DNA of 64,000 nucleotides from CAZMNY01 sp964567745 (GTDB lineage: Bacteria > Planctomycetota > Planctomycetia > Pirellulales > Pirellulaceae): contig CAZMNY010000043.1 of NCBI GenBank assembly GCA_964567745.1, forward strand, positions 1 to 64,000, read 5' to 3'. Positions 9,206-17,580 of the stretch are shown here, in pieces. The notes under the pieces were generated by a model that saw only the letters and a list, made by a program, of their open reading frames with translations, was not told where the DNA came from and did not search any database. The translations under genes were made by a program, and so were the position numbers. Every line of letters starts with the position of its first letter. The first letter of the stretch is position 1.

Positions 9206-10243
9206 CTATGCGAACATCGAGTTGAAAGTCAGCCAGCGAACGGTCAGGAGCGTGCAAATGAGGCATGCCCACCATGCCCCGTGCTGAGCAACTCGGTGTT
9301 GCCGCAGGGCGAACAGTAGAGCGACTGCGGTCAGCGTCGCAATCGACTTTAAAGCGATCAGTACGAATGGATCGTCAATCAAAGCGGCGCCAAGCGGATT
9401 CAGCTCTCTCATGTCACCCGCACGCGACACGAGCAGCGTCCAAATGAGATCAAGGGCTGATAATGTGGCGACAAGTGCCAGAGACCGAGTGACGGCACGC
9501 TTCGCAGTACGCGTCTCGGGCGATGCACCTTCCGAACCCGGCTTGAATGACAGCAGATGCCCAAACGCCATGACCACCAGCAGCATGCCGACGACAGTCA
9601 ACGGGTAGGCGCTACTCTCCAGCGTGCGCCGCGCCGATATCTGAAAAGCGTTGGCGCTTTCGGTTTCCTCAATCCGATTCAGCAAGTCATCCGCTCGTGA
9701 TGCAAGTTCTTCCGGGCACTCGAACCCGCTGATCCATGTGCTCCACGCTGACTCATCGATTCCGCTCGGTAGCCATTGTCGTTCTCCGTTCTTGAACGCA
9801 TCTCTGGCTTCTTCTCTAACGAGAACGTTCAGAAGTTCGTAACTGTCGTTTCCGTGAAACGCCTGAATCGGTTTGTCTTCAAACAGCGCAACACTGCCGT
9901 CACCTTCCAGCAGATCCCGCAGATTTCGATGGATCCGTCGACCACGATCGCCCGGACTACCGCTGCGTCGCTTTTTCTCATTCACCCACCCGGGAAAGAC
10001 TGAGAGATCAAAGGCATGTTCATTGACAGAAACCTGAGATTCCGAATGCTGAATCCGGTACGGGGGTCGGATGTAATGACCATCGATGAATACATATCCG
10101 GTTTCGACTACCGATTCGGTCAACTCATTTCTTTGGCCACGCCGATCGTCCCGTTCTCGTCGCTCAGATCGAGAGCCATCCTGCGCCACACTGTTTGAGC
10201 TCTGCATAGTGGCCATGATGAACAACAACATGGCAATTCTCAT
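9206..10243 (-). CDS. Membrane protein with C-terminal DUF5658-like helices
   Basis: The 345-aa protein has a signal peptide (about 1-20), a charged extracytoplasmic part of about 180 residues, then four hydrophobic segments between about residue 210 and the end. The last 85 residues, with DLIWTLLVSR, ELNPLGA and a closing pair of helices, look like the DUF5658 membrane module. Its role is unknown; it may anchor the operon's secreted products. Its start overlaps the small EF-hand gene by ATGA, which implies coupled translation. Confidence 0.55.
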   Translation of the reverse strand: MRIAMLLFIMATMQSSNSVAQDGSRSERRERDDRRGQRNELTESVVETGYVFIDGHYIRPPYRIQHSESQVSVNEHAFDLSVFPGWVNEKKRRSGSPGDRGRRIHRNLRDLLEGDGSVALFEDKPIQAFHGNDSYELLNVLVREEARDAFKNGERQWLPSGIDESAWSTWISGFECPEELASRADDLLNRIEETESANAFQISARRTLESSAYPLTVVGMLLVVMAFGHLLSFKPGSEGASPETRTAKRAVTRSLALVATLSALDLIWTLLVSRAGDMRELNPLGAALIDDPFVLIALKSIATLTAVALLFALRQHRVAQHGAWWACLICTLLTVRWLTFNSMFA

Positions 10244-10656
10244 TGTTGCTTCCCTTCCGACTCTCGTTGCCGGTTCTTGCCCTTCGCTTCCCGGTTGCGA
10301 CTACCACCTTTGCCACGTTGACCGCCGCCTCGTCCGCGACTCGCGCTGGCAAGTTCTTCAGAATCCAACACGCCGTCCCTGTTTCTGTCCAGTTTCATCA
10401 GCACTGCGATCGCACCGTCGATTTCCTTCGCCGACAACTTGCCGTCACGGTCTGCATCAAGCAGTCGAAACAACCCTCCACCACCTTGTCCGCCCCGACC
10501 TCCGCCTCTTTTGCCTTGGGTTCGCGCCTTAGAGGCGCGATCAGCTTGTTGCCCTGGCCTTTGTTTGTCCTTTTCTTTGACGGTCTGCTGCGCAAACGCA
10601 AAGTCGGTCGGAGTCAACATCGCCACCGCTATCGCGAAACCAAAAAGCCATTTCAT
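10240..10656 (-). CDS. Small secreted EF-hand protein
   Basis: The 138-aa protein has a signal peptide (about 1-23, ending AFAQQ), a Gly/Arg-rich stretch, an EF-hand pair (DADRDGKLSAKE and DRNRDGVLDSEE, spaced about 20 residues apart) and a very basic Gly/Arg/Lys tail. The EF-hand pair has the same build as those in the neighbouring sulfatase and phosphatase. It should bind calcium outside the cell membrane. It could be a stand-alone calcium-binding subunit for the operon's enzymes (inference). It lies 22 bp after the sulfatase gene and overlaps the next gene by 4 bp. Confidence 0.7.
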   Translation of the reverse strand: MKWLFGFAIAVAMLTPTDFAFAQQTVKEKDKQRPGQQADRASKARTQGKRGGGRGGQGGGGLFRLLDADRDGKLSAKEIDGAIAVLMKLDRNRDGVLDSEELASASRGRGGGQRGKGGSRNREAKGKNRQRESEGKQQ

Positions 10657-10678
10657 GTTCGAGCTCCATTGAGATGTG

Positions 10679-12223
10679 TTACCGCCCGCGAGCCTCTTCG
10701 CGAGATACTGTTCCGTTTTTGTCCTTGTCCCAAGAACGCAGCAAAGCCGGCAGGCCTTCGACCTCTTCTCGCGAGAGTTGCCCGTCGTTGTTCTTATCGA
10801 GTCCCTTCAAAATGACGTCCTCCCGTGACCGACCATTGCTGCTGACTGATGGCGTCGTCTTGCCGGATTCACGTTTGGATGGGAGTTTTGCACCAATTGA
10901 GGTCAGGTAGCGAGTCAACTGTTGGTCGAGCTTGCGAACCAGTTCGGGATTACGTGCTGCCCGATCGTCGCGTTCGCCCATGTCTTGTCGGAGATCGAAG
11001 AGCATGCTTCGATCGCGTTCATAAATTCGCAGCAACTTGAAGTTGCCTTGGATAATCGCCGACACGGGACCGAGTGGATCTTTATCGTAGTGAGGAAAAT
11101 GGAAGGTCAGGACGTCGTGGGGTCGGCTCACCGCGCCTGTCTCTGGTGCGCCCAGGACGTCTCGCAGACTTCCGCCTTCCACGTTGGCAGGTATTTGGCC
11201 CTTCAGCCCCGCCAAATCGGCAACGGTTGGGACAAGGTCGGCTCCCGTCACGAGAGTGCTGCAGTGTGCGTTCGCTTTGGCCAACGGACCTCGAATCAAC
11301 AGCGGGATGCGAATCCCTCCATCCCACAAGCCACCTTTTCCTCCCTGCAGCGGTCCGTTGCGTCCCGGCGTGCCGTGATCGGCGGTGTAGATCACGTAGG
11401 TGTTATCGATGATGCCGAGCTCATTCAGTGCATCGAGCAACACGCCGATAGTGATGTCCATATCCAATGCAACTGCCGCAGCCGCCATGTTGCGATTGTT
11501 GCGGCCTAGTCCGCGTTTTAAGACCGACTCAAAGGTCTCCGGCTTGGCATCTGCCTGAGATCGTCCTCCGTAGTGCGAAAGTTGCAGGTAGAACGGTCTC
11601 TTCGCGGCTACCTGCCGCTTCGCAAACGCAATCCCGCGATCGGTGATGCCATACGCTTGCTTGGGGTTTGGGTTTCGGGATTTCTCGGGACCACTGTTGC
11701 TGGTGGCGCCATCGGACTCATCGAAACCGTGAACGCGCGGATCGGCGCGGCCAACGTGCCACTTCCCAAAATGAGCAGTGGCATATCCGGCGGACTTCAG
11801 TAGCTCGGCGATGGTGGTGGCTTCGCGCGGCAGTTCGCGAACGACAACCGGCTCAACGAGAGCTCGCCCCGTGTCTCCCCCCGGTGACGTAAACGTCATG
11901 CCCAATCTGGCGGGACTGATGCCGGTGAAATAAGTCGCTCGCGAAGGCGTACAACGTGGCGATGGAGCGTAATAGTTCGAGAACCTCACGCCTTCCCTAG
12001 CCAACCGCTCGAGATTGGGCGTCCAAAAATCTCTGCTTTTCGACTCCGGCACAGTTGGGTCAAGTTGCACAGACGTGCTGGCCCACCCCTGTCCTTCGCC
12101 CTGGATGAAGACGAAGTTCGGACGCTCGGCCGCCTGACAAAGAACTGCAATGCTGCAACTGGCAACGATAACGAGTGCATTGCAGATACGAAGCAACGGC
12201 AATTTGAATCTGATCAGGGGCAT
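10679..12223 (-). CDS. Secreted sulfatase with C-terminal EF-hand pair and altered metal site
   Basis: The 514-aa protein has a signal peptide (about 1-31, ending CQAAE) and an arylsulfatase-type domain. The nucleophile motif CTPSR near residue 91 is canonical for formylglycine formation, and GKWHVG, TADHG and GGKGGLWDGG are present. The usual N-terminal metal motif, ADDLGW in most S1 sulfatases, reads GEGQGW here, so one Asp ligand is Glu and the other is Gly. Two EF-hand loops (DKNNDGQLSREE, DKDKNGTVSREE) end the protein. Its start overlaps the phosphatase stop (TAATG). It probably cleaves sulfate esters on polysaccharides outside the membrane; the altered ligand leaves activity uncertain. 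Confidence 0.85.
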   Translation of the reverse strand: MPLIRFKLPLLRICNALVIVASCSIAVLCQAAERPNFVFIQGEGQGWASTSVQLDPTVPESKSRDFWTPNLERLAREGVRFSNYYAPSPRCTPSRATYFTGISPARLGMTFTSPGGDTGRALVEPVVVRELPREATTIAELLKSAGYATAHFGKWHVGRADPRVHGFDESDGATSNSGPEKSRNPNPKQAYGITDRGIAFAKRQVAAKRPFYLQLSHYGGRSQADAKPETFESVLKRGLGRNNRNMAAAAVALDMDITIGVLLDALNELGIIDNTYVIYTADHGTPGRNGPLQGGKGGLWDGGIRIPLLIRGPLAKANAHCSTLVTGADLVPTVADLAGLKGQIPANVEGGSLRDVLGAPETGAVSRPHDVLTFHFPHYDKDPLGPVSAIIQGNFKLLRIYERDRSMLFDLRQDMGERDDRAARNPELVRKLDQQLTRYLTSIGAKLPSKRESGKTTPSVSSNGRSREDVILKGLDKNNDGQLSREEVEGLPALLRSWDKDKNGTVSREEARGR

Positions 12224-13932
12224 TACTGTCGCTCCTCCACTACATACGAGTAACTCACGTCGCCGTTCCGACGGTTTCCGCCCTCTGCCGCCGGCAGATA
12301 CGCTCGGACATAGTCGATACGAGCGGAGTCGCCTCTGACACGAACTCGGACATGGCCGCTGCTTCCTTGAATCTCGCCGCTAAGGTATCCGTATTCCTTT
12401 GCACTTTTGGTTCCTGACCGCGGATGCCCGGGCTGCGGGACCAACTGATAAACGATGCCATCAAGGTCTTGCTTGATGAACATGTGATCGTGCCCATGGA
12501 AGACAACACTCACGCCGTTTTCGACGAGCAGTTCGTGAATTGGTTTTCCCCAACCGGGGCGATGACGATCGAATTCGCCTGCTCCCGATGAGCCTTGGCC
12601 GCCCCATTCCCAGAAACGCGCCGCTTCCGCTCCACCTCGTTGGTTGCGATCACTGCCACCCACGAGGTGATGCAGAAACACGAATCGCAGTTTCGCATCA
12701 CTTTGTTCAAGCGATTGTTTCAGCCATTGATACTGTTGTTCGCCGAGCGTCCAGTACCAGTTTCCACCTGGTCCACCACGGCTACGGGTTGTCGTGTGGC
12801 GAAACGGATCGAGAACAATGAATTGACAGTCGCCCCACTCAAACTGGTAGTAGTTCTCCGGCAGCCCAACTTCGCGTTCACGCCGCTCGTTACCGGTAAA
12901 GAATGCGTTGGGATACGGATTGGGGAAGAAACGCTTGCGAGTCGTCGTTGCCCAAACATTCGATCCGCGGTTTCCGGATTCGCCATCGTGATTGCCCAGA
13001 GCAAAGTACAAGGCGGCCGAGTGGCACAGCTGGCCAAGATAGTAGCGCTGAGCCAGGTACTGCGGCTCAGATAGCTCCGGCTTGACGTACTTACCCGTCA
13101 TGAAGGTGTCGCCGAGAGCAAAATGGAAGTCGGGCTGATCCGCCAGAGCGTTGCCGAGCGTGCGCAGGTAAACATCACCACTCGTGTTCTCATCCAGGTG
13201 CGAGTCCGCCTGCACAGTGAAGACAAACGAACTGCCCGGAGTCCGTTGCGTGTGAAATTTGTACTCTTCGCTTCGTTGTGTCCGCTCTTCGGTCTGATAC
13301 TGCAACTGATAAAAGTATCGCGTGTTCGGCGACAGCCCATCGAGCACGAAGTCGATCGGCTCGCCGCCGCGGACTGCTCGAACCGCCAGCTGTTTGGCGT
13401 GATCAGCCCTCTTCGTTCCGTATGTCAGCGCTACTCTGGATTCGTCGTGAAGCAACACACGAATGGTCGCACTCTGGTCAGTAAGCCGTCCAACAATAAT
13501 GTTGTAGTCGTGTTCCGGCACATTGTTGGCTGGCGGTGGGATTTCGTAGCCTCCCAACCGGCTCCCCCCAGCTGACCGCCGATTGCTCCCTCGAACCTCT
13601 TCTCGGGAAACAAAGCCATCACGGTTGGTATCGAGCCTGCGAATCGAAGCCGGTGCGGCTTTGACCTCACTTTCAGACAGCACCCCATCGGAATTGCGGT
13701 CGATCGCGGACAACACGGCATCAGCCTTTGGCTGTTGCCCAAACACGGACATTGGACACAGCAGAGCCAAAACGCATACCGCCAAAACGGCCCTAATGCT
13801 GTAGCCTGACTCTCCGAGTCGGGCATTCTCGACTCGGAGAGTCGAGCTGCGAAACCTATTTTTCGAGTGAGTGAGAACCAGGCAGTTTTTGATGAATCCC
13901 TCGCTTCGGGTTACCATGTCGTCGATCTTCAT
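12223..13932 (-). CDS. Secreted calcineurin-like phosphoesterase with EF-hand pair
   Basis: The 569-aa protein has an unusually long N-terminus (about 48 residues) before a hydrophobic signal segment ending VFGQQ. An EF-hand pair follows (DRNSDGVLSESE, DTNRDGFVSREE), then a fibronectin-like N-domain of the purple-acid-phosphatase kind and a metallophosphatase domain. The metal motifs are ADSH, GDTF, GNHDGE, HHLVGG and GHDH. It should hydrolyse phosphate esters outside the membrane. The ATG overlaps the upstream stop as ATGA. A 14-bp REP-like hairpin lies inside the N-terminal coding part, so a later non-ATG start is possible, but none has a good site. Confidence 0.85.
   Translation of the reverse strand: MKIDDMVTRSEGFIKNCLVLTHSKNRFRSSTLRVENARLGESGYSIRAVLAVCVLALLCPMSVFGQQPKADAVLSAIDRNSDGVLSESEVKAAPASIRRLDTNRDGFVSREEVRGSNRRSAGGSRLGGYEIPPPANNVPEHDYNIIVGRLTDQSATIRVLLHDESRVALTYGTKRADHAKQLAVRAVRGGEPIDFVLDGLSPNTRYFYQLQYQTEERTQRSEEYKFHTQRTPGSSFVFTVQADSHLDENTSGDVYLRTLGNALADQPDFHFALGDTFMTGKYVKPELSEPQYLAQRYYLGQLCHSAALYFALGNHDGESGNRGSNVWATTTRKRFFPNPYPNAFFTGNERREREVGLPENYYQFEWGDCQFIVLDPFRHTTTRSRGGPGGNWYWTLGEQQYQWLKQSLEQSDAKLRFVFLHHLVGGSDRNQRGGAEAARFWEWGGQGSSGAGEFDRHRPGWGKPIHELLVENGVSVVFHGHDHMFIKQDLDGIVYQLVPQPGHPRSGTKSAKEYGYLSGEIQGSSGHVRVRVRGDSARIDYVRAYLPAAEGGNRRNGDVSYSYVVEERQ
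13808..13843. repeat. REP-like 14-bp hairpin inside a coding region
   Basis: GACTCTCCGAGTCG at 13808-13821 is perfectly complementary to CGACTCGGAGAGTC at 13830-13843, with an 8-base loop. Short palindromes of this kind are usually intergenic REP elements. Here the hairpin lies in frame within the N-terminal extension of the phosphatase gene. Confidence 0.65.
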
Positions 13933-14978
13933 GGCTGTGCCTCCTCGCGTTTAATCTTTCGCCTGCCATCGTGGTGAAATCCGTGAGAGTAGAACCCGTC
14001 GTCGAGTGATTCCTGAGAGACCAGCACAAATTCCACACTCTTTGGGCCCCCGTGACCACGTGGAAGGCCGTCCAGAATCATGCGATGAATCGTCCCGTCA
14101 TTACGATCGAATAGAACCTCGATCGACTTGGGACCACGGACTTCGCGAGACTTGCGATGCCCTACAAGGCGACGAATCTGACTTTCTCGATCCGTGGGCT
14201 CACTTAACTCAACGTCGTAGCCATCACGAAGCGACATGAGTTGGGAATAGAGGTCGGCAAACGCAATGCTCTGCTGTTGTCCAGGAACCTTCCCACGAAA
14301 ACGTGTCAGATCGTCGCTTACGTGAACGGGGCCATCTTCCCGAAAAGCCCAGCTCTCGGCGCCATCGCAGCCGCTCTTCTTCTCGCGACCATCAGTCAAC
14401 GCGCGGACAAAAACGTACCGATCTGCACCGCCGACATACAGCACGGCTCCATCGACGTTCTCGTTGGACTCAGCGAGCCACTGGCGTTCCGAAAGGTTCT
14501 TTGGCTTCCTTCGCTGCTGGTATTCTTCAAGCACATGGATTTCGTAGGTTCGGTCGACTTGCTTGGCAGCGGACTGGATGATTCTCTCCAGTGCTTCAGC
14601 AGCACTCAGAGCGCCAGGGCGAACGACGAAAAAGGCGATCAGGAGACAAGCTGCCAAACCTGCGCCGCCCGCAAGAGCCAAAGAACGCCGACGGGTGCTT
14701 TTCTCCGCCTTGTCACCCCTGCGACCAGTGCTCAAACATTCACTTGGGCGGCTGTCATGCGTCTTTTCCCGCTGCTCGAGCTGACTCATCAGTCGTGTAA
14801 TACGATGTTCTTCAATTGCGTTGTCGTGTCGAGACAAATCTCGCAACAGTCCATGCACGACAAGTGCGTCGGCAACGCGGTCTGCATTGTCCGCGCAATC
14901 ATGATCCACACCTTGCCCAGATTGGTCGGCATCCAGCCAGTCTGACAATGCTTCGGGTTCGCTTTGTTTGTCACTCAT
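13929..14978 (-). CDS. Putative membrane-anchored anti-sigma factor
   Basis: The 349-aa protein has a charged N-terminal domain of about 95 residues, one membrane segment at about 100-121 (ALAGGAGLAACLLIAFFVV) and a C-terminal domain of about 225 residues predicted to lie outside the membrane. It overlaps the ECF sigma gene by ATGA directly downstream, the standard position and topology of an anti-sigma factor (family knowledge). No zinc HxxxCxxC motif is visible, so it is not a ZAS-type factor. The outer domain may sense an envelope signal and control the downstream hydrolases. The role comes from context; sequence alone only supports a single-pass membrane protein. Confidence 0.6.
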   Translation of the reverse strand: MSDKQSEPEALSDWLDADQSGQGVDHDCADNADRVADALVVHGLLRDLSRHDNAIEEHRITRLMSQLEQREKTHDSRPSECLSTGRRGDKAEKSTRRRSLALAGGAGLAACLLIAFFVVRPGALSAAEALERIIQSAAKQVDRTYEIHVLEEYQQRRKPKNLSERQWLAESNENVDGAVLYVGGADRYVFVRALTDGREKKSGCDGAESWAFREDGPVHVSDDLTRFRGKVPGQQQSIAFADLYSQLMSLRDGYDVELSEPTDRESQIRRLVGHRKSREVRGPKSIEVLFDRNDGTIHRMILDGLPRGHGGPKSVEFVLVSQESLDDGFYSHGFHHDGRRKIKREEAQP

Positions 14979-15523
14979 GGCTTCGCCTCCGACGGAACCA
15001 GAATCCCTTTACGAGTGAGACACTCAGCCAGCAGGCCCCGGGCGCGCACCAGACGCTTCTTGCACGCCTCGAACGAGATTTCTAGGCGTTCTGCCAGCGC
15101 TGATGTTTTCAACTCGTCGAAGTATCGTCCCTCAATGGCTGCTCGATGCGACCCTGACAAGGCCGCAATGCACTCTCGAATCGCCGCGACCTTTTCATCC
15201 CAAGTGTCGCAGGGCCGCGTTGAAATTGACTCAAACTGACGGTCCACGTGTGTGAGCAGGGCTTCGTTTAGAAAGACCGGTAACGCTCTTCGCTTCCGGT
15301 AGTGTGCGAGTACAAGCCGTCCTGCAATCCCCCGCAGCCAAGGTCCGAACGGTCGCGAAAGGTCACATTCGTCGAGCCTCCGCCACGCAACAAGCATTGA
15401 CTCCTGAAACAGATCATCAACGACGGACTCGTCATCAACCAAAGTCCGCAGGTACGCCGTCAGCATACGCGAGTTTTCGCGTGCGATAATCTCAAACGCC
15501 AACTTGGCTTTTTGATCCGACAA
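14975..15523 (-). CDS. ECF-type RNA polymerase sigma factor
   Basis: The 182-aa protein has sigma region 2 (about 10-75; DDLFQESMLVAWRR is the conserved core) and region 4 (about 120-175; SALAERLEISFEACKKRL is the HTH). Its length matches ECF factors. I chose the TTG at 15523 because AGGAG lies 8 bases upstream and the domain begins right after it; the frame is open to 15781, but that extension would run through a terminator hairpin and a tRNA-like fragment. It heads an eight-gene leftward operon with a putative anti-sigma factor second, so it probably controls its own operon of secreted EF-hand proteins. Confidence 0.88.
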   Translation of the reverse strand: MSDQKAKLAFEIIARENSRMLTAYLRTLVDDESVVDDLFQESMLVAWRRLDECDLSRPFGPWLRGIAGRLVLAHYRKRRALPVFLNEALLTHVDRQFESISTRPCDTWDEKVAAIRECIAALSGSHRAAIEGRYFDELKTSALAERLEISFEACKKRLVRARGLLAECLTRKGILVPSEAKP

Positions 15524-15623
15524 ATCGAGTGCTCCTATAAATCGAACACTAATACTGTCGCTCGGCGTCAGAATGGGGACAAGATTCCGACGGAATTCAA
15601 GAAATCCTGGGCGGATAACGACA

Positions 15624-15660
15624 AACCCCTCGGCCACAATATGCATGTGACCGAGGGGTT
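15624..15660 (-). terminator. Strong hairpin upstream of the ECF operon
   Basis: AACCCCTCGG at 15624-15633 pairs perfectly with CCGAGGGGTT at 15651-15660, and CACA/TGTG extends the stem inside it. On the minus strand a short T-run follows. It probably ends transcription coming from the right and insulates the ECF operon. Confidence 0.55.
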
Positions 15661-15684
15661 CAATGTTCGCACAGCCGTCCGAAA

Positions 15685-15715
15685 GCTGGCAGGTTGGGAA
15701 TCGAACCCGAAAAAC
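15685..15715 (-). pseudogene. tRNA 3'-end-like fragment
   Basis: Read on the minus strand, CGGGTTCGATTCCC looks like a T-arm and is followed by AACCTGCCAG, which could be an acceptor 3' strand. No matching 5' half, D-arm or anticodon arm lies upstream. A strong terminator-like hairpin follows 25 bp later, as it would after a real tRNA gene. It may be the scar of an older integration into a tRNA; chance similarity is possible. Confidence 0.3.
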
Positions 15716-16002
15716 TGAATCAACGACGGACCTGCGTACCTGAAGACGTGAATACACATCGCGGAGTAGACGACTCCTCAAATCTGCGTTGCATCGTCTT
15801 CAGCATTTTGTCATCGCGCGATTCGAGTCGGTGTGATGGGTCGCTGCAGGATTCGGAACTGATCTCCCTGTGCCTCGTTTTTCGCTGAGACCCGCAAGCT
15901 CGAATCAAAGTTCGCGGTAGGTTGTATCCGCCCCTCGAACCCAACCAGCTTTCTAACAAGCAAGGGGGTTCTAAACCGAGAGCGCGAGAGTTCGAGCGTC
16001 AT

Positions 16003-16192
16003 TTTTCGGTCAGACGGAAGCAACCCTCGCTCGTGGCGCTCATCAACAGAAATCCGAGAGCGCCATCCCGAATCGAGGATCATCGCAAAGTGTTGCGGAC
16101 ACTGCGGATAATCGGCGAGATCTACCGCTCCGCGAAATCGCCCTCAGAGCTAACTGGCGTGTCGCTCTGAATTCGCGAATGTGAAAGAGTAC
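16003..16192. repeat. Dispersed ~190-bp repeat, copy B
   Basis: This is the partner of the copy at 61-252. It ends where the 42-bp att repeat of the integrative element begins, so before integration it lay directly downstream of the tRNA-Arg gene. Apart from the hairpin, the tRNA-like fragment and this repeat, I see nothing in 15524-16190. Confidence 0.6.
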
Positions 16193-16232
16193 GCCCAGCA
16201 GGATTCGAACCTGCGACCTGCGGATTAGAAGT
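16191..16232. repeat. Left attachment site (attL), 42-bp repeat of tRNA-Arg 3' half
   Basis: These 42 bases are identical to 21745-21786 and match the tRNA-Arg(TCT) gene from its 3' acceptor strand through the T-arm to the anticodon region. After 16232 the sequence diverges and there is no D-arm or 5' half, so this is the duplicated 3' fragment left by integration. The 244 bp from here to 16476 hold no gene. Confidence 0.85.
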
Positions 16233-16476
16233 TCGGTTGTCTTAGTTCTAAGCGGTTACGGAGCAGCGAGTTCCGTGGCCGTTTTTTTGTTTGTGCGCGT
16301 TGTGTGCGCGTTTCGACGCGATACGTCCTCCCGCAGCATGTTGACCGATCGTCGATCTCGAAGACAATTTAGATTGAGGGTTGCGGATCGCTTCCGCAGA
16401 GACTCATCGGGCGCCGTGGTTGTTGATTCCTCCGGCGGCGCCCGTTGAGTCGCCCGAGTCACGGAAGGAATCTACT

Positions 16477-17112
16477 ATGAGCGAAAGCGATCTGCGGACT
16501 CTCCGCGAAGCGATCGAAAACGGCGACGTCTCGAAAGCGATCGAGTTTTGGCGATGTTGGCCGATGATTCTTGAGACGCTTGTCGCGACGGGAATGGATC
16601 CTGAAACCGCGAAACACGAAACCGCCGAAGTCTATCGAGTCGCGACGGGGCTTCTCATCGGCGAGGCGGAGAAGCGAGGCGAGGATCCGAAGCCGATTCG
16701 GTTAAGCGTTCAAGCTTTCCACAAAATCGTTCTTGCGAATCGCCCGTTTCGCGATCGAGACGCATGTTCCACGATTACATGGCCGGAATGTCTCGGGGCG
16801 ATCGAGGAGAGTCTTAGCGGCGTCCTAAAGGACGCTCTCGACGAATCGGTCTATCTTCTCGATCGGCTGTCGAAGCCCGCGCTGCAATCGCCAGAGAAGC
16901 CGAAGCCAACGATCGAGGAACGCTTTCGGGCTAAGTTCCTTGAGGCGAGCGTGAAGGACTTCGAGTCGGCAATCAGCAAGACGGCCCGAGCTTGGGCATT
17001 GGAACTGGATTGCAGCGCGGGTTCGGTCAAGGGATCGCAAACCTGGGAAACCATCAAGACGCTTCGCGAGGCGCACCGCCCCGATGCCGTAAATCCCTAC
17101 TCGGTCAATTGA
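16477..17112 (+). CDS. First gene of the integrative element, unknown function
   Basis: The 211-aa protein is acidic and helical, with no signal peptide, membrane segment or recognised motif. The C-terminal 70 residues (from KPTIEERFRAKF) are basic and could bind DNA. AAGGA 8 bases before ATG 16477 fixes the start; the frame opens at 16381 but has no site there. It is followed by a terminator hairpin at 17164-17194, so it is transcribed apart from the replication genes. It may be cargo or a regulator; I do not recognise it. Confidence 0.55.
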   Translation: MSESDLRTLREAIENGDVSKAIEFWRCWPMILETLVATGMDPETAKHETAEVYRVATGLLIGEAEKRGEDPKPIRLSVQAFHKIVLANRPFRDRDACSTITWPECLGAIEESLSGVLKDALDESVYLLDRLSKPALQSPEKPKPTIEERFRAKFLEASVKDFESAISKTARAWALELDCSAGSVKGSQTWETIKTLREAHRPDAVNPYSVN

Positions 17113-17163
17113 CCAAAACGGGGTCATTTCTGACCGTCGAAGAAAAAACATAGAAACTTCTAG

Positions 17164-17194
17164 CGGCGTTTCCTCACGGGAATAGCCGTTTTTT
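17164..17194 (+). terminator. Rho-independent terminator after the 211-aa gene
   Basis: CGGC-G-TTTCC pairs with GGGAA-TA-GCCG around a TCAC loop, and six T bases follow at 17189-17194. It lies about 50 bp after the stop at 17112. Confidence 0.7.
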
Positions 17195-17279
17195 CATGCG
17201 CTGCCCCGAAGAATTTACCTCGATTTCCTGACGACCGTCGGAACTTGTAGTTCCTTCTTTTCTCTCAGGAGCCAGGCAA

Positions 17280-17504
17280 ATGGTTCAACAAGATTTCGAT
17301 CTCGATCGCGTAGAGCGGATCCTAAAAGAGGCGGCTTCGGTCCCGCAGCGGTTCTTGACAATTCCGCAGGCAAGCCACTACGCGGGAATCTCGCAGAAGA
17401 GTATTCGTCGTTTGATTGAGGCGGGAAAACTCAAGTCCCATCGACCGACGAAGCGAATCCTCGTCGATCGGCTTGCCCTCGACGCGATGATTCAAGCTTC
17501 TTGA
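17280..17504 (+). CDS. Excisionase-like / MerR-type HTH DNA-binding protein
   Basis: The 74-aa protein carries a compact winged-helix HTH at about residues 22-70, with LTIPQASHYAG, SQKSIRRLIEAGKL and RILVDRLALDAMI. This is the excisionase-family pattern of small proteins that bend att DNA and favour excision by a tyrosine integrase. CAGGAG 8 bases upstream sets the start. It opens the replication gene group of the element. It could also be a transcription activator for that group. Confidence 0.75.
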   Translation: MVQQDFDLDRVERILKEAASVPQRFLTIPQASHYAGISQKSIRRLIEAGKLKSHRPTKRILVDRLALDAMIQAS

Positions 17505-17580
17505 CGCGCAAGAGAAGAGCCGCCAGGGGGCGCCCGACGGCTTTTCCGTTTCTTGCTTACATGACCACGGAAGGGAAGTC

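Noticed and set aside
16191..16260. Complete second tRNA-Arg
   Set aside because: Only the 3' half matches; the D-arm and 5' acceptor are absent.
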